5,588 bases of DNA from contig JALOTO010000104.1 of NCBI GenBank assembly GCA_025457845.1, forward strand, positions 1-5,588, in the 5' to 3' direction. Shown here one piece after another: positions 5,027 to 5,588 of this stretch; the first letter of the stretch is position 1, and every line of letters starts with the position of its first letter. The DNA comes from Thermoplasmata archaeon (GTDB lineage Archaea; Thermoplasmatota; Thermoplasmata; UBA10834). The notes beneath the pieces are model-generated. The model was given only the letters and a program-made list of their open reading frames with translations. It was not told the origin of the DNA and did not search any database. The position numbers were made by a program, and so were the translations under genes.

Positions 5027-5588
5027 CGTCCGTCGCGCTGCCGACGAGCCCGCGCGATGCGAGGACCTCCGCGAGCCTCGCGAAGGGCGCCTCCCCGTCC
5101 TCGCTGTTGTCTATGACCGTCCACTCCTCGCTGGTCAGCCCCTTCGCGACGCGCCTCACGGCCTCGAGCTTCTCCCTGGTCTCGAACATCTCCCGCCTGT
5201 GGTCCCTCGCCTCTATCCGCCTCAGCGCGACCGAAGGCTCGATGTCTATGAATATCGCCAGGTCTGGGAACGGGAGCAGGTTCCTGAAGAGCTTGTAGCC
5301 CGCGGGGGCCAGGTGCCTCGGGAGGTAGGCCGTGCCGAGCAGGTATCTCACGAACACGAAGGTCCCTTCGCGGGCCCTGTTGTAGCGCGCGACCGAGACC
5401 AGGACGTCCAGGGTGTAGAACAGCGTCGCGATGGCCCTCGGCGCGTGCCCAGAGCTCTGCAGCGCCCTCTTCGACAGCCTCCCGAACCACCTTCCGGACG
5501 GGTGGGAGACGATCGTCACGTCGACCCCCTCCGCGGCCATGAGGCGGGCGATCCTCCTCGCGTGGGTGTCCTTCCCGCATCCGTCGAG
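5007..5588 (-). CDS. Thymidylate kinase-like P-loop kinase (5' end outside window)
   Basis: The frame is open from the window edge to the TGA at 5009-5007, leaving 193 visible residues. It starts in mid P-loop: LDGCGKDTHA matches the G-x-D-G-x-G-K-[DST]-T Walker A of thymidylate kinases (dTMP + ATP to dTDP), with K6 of the fragment as the phosphate-binding lysine. Only a handful of N-terminal residues should be missing. HPSGRWFG (29-36) takes the place of the usual EPGGT segment. PDLAIFIDIEPSVALRRI (about 108-125) is the typical family strand and helix, followed by an Arg-rich lid (RDHRREMF) and EKLEAVRR. The usual D-R-[YH] motif reads V-R-Y (80-82), so the aspartate is missing. The fold assignment is secure; dTMP as substrate is less so, and it may be a divergent paralogue. 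An ATG at 5540 would remove the P-loop and is not the start. Its last 20 bases overlap the convergent CDF gene. Confidence 0.85.
   Translation of the reverse strand, partial: LDGCGKDTHARRIARLMAAEGVDVTIVSHPSGRWFGRLSKRALQSSGHAPRAIATLFYTLDVLVSVARYNRAREGTFVFVRYLLGTAYLPRHLAPAGYKLFRNLLPFPDLAIFIDIEPSVALRRIEARDHRREMFETREKLEAVRRVAKGLTSEEWTVIDNSEDGEAPFARLAEVLASRGLVGSATDVSPGAP

Noticed and set aside
5007..5540. Kinase starting at the ATG at 5540 as a complete 177-residue gene
   Set aside because: The frame continues to the window edge and the 16 upstream codons encode the Walker A motif DGCGKDT, so the true start is outside the window.
4678..5580. A 300-residue minus-strand frame across the kinase and CDF genes
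   Set aside because: It is out of frame with the P-loop kinase and antisense to the CDF gene, and has no recognisable motif.
1..5588. tRNA, rRNA, CRISPR arrays, insertion sequences or a defence-type gene cluster
   Set aside because: No cloverleaf-like segment, spaced direct repeat, transposase motif or nuclease/toxin motif was seen; almost all bases are accounted for by six genes.

Overview
The window is GC-rich and compact. It looks archaeal, most likely a GC-rich euryarchaeal or Thermoplasmata-type lineage; the lineage is inference from gene content and not proven. The clearest archaeal signs are a deoxyhypusine synthase, an archaeal-style pair of CBS domains, and BRE/TATA-like promoter boxes a short distance upstream of starts. 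I see no bacterial -35/-10 pairs, tRNA, rRNA, CRISPR array, insertion sequence or long direct repeat. No gene-free stretch exceeds about 120 bases.

Layout, left to right. (1) 1-822, minus, 3' end outside the window: an unrecognised protein with a C-terminal coiled coil. (2) 863-1819, minus: deoxyhypusine synthase. (3) 1820-1904: a divergent promoter region with one AT-rich box that could serve both directions. (4) 1905-2396, plus: a two-CBS-domain protein. (5) 2397-2422: a 26-base convergent gap with a GC palindrome and a pyrimidine tract. (6) 2423-3979, minus: a long helical protein with a SAP-like N-terminus and a C-terminal zinc ribbon. (7) 3980-4099: a second divergent promoter region with an inverted repeat whose arms look like the two BREs. 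(8) 4091-5026, plus: a cation diffusion facilitator (CDF) metal exporter with a Cys-rich tail. (9) 5007-5588, minus, 5' end outside the window: a divergent thymidylate kinase-like P-loop kinase whose tail overlaps the CDF tail by 20 bases.

The genes mostly alternate in orientation (divergent, convergent, divergent, convergent), so only deoxyhypusine synthase and the 1-822 gene could share a transcript. Functions are mixed housekeeping: hypusination of translation factor aIF5A, nucleotide-sensing regulation, divalent metal efflux and nucleotide phosphorylation. No shared pathway is evident. I found no convincing new multi-gene system; the least explained items are the two uncharacterised minus-strand proteins and the promoter architecture of the two divergent regions.
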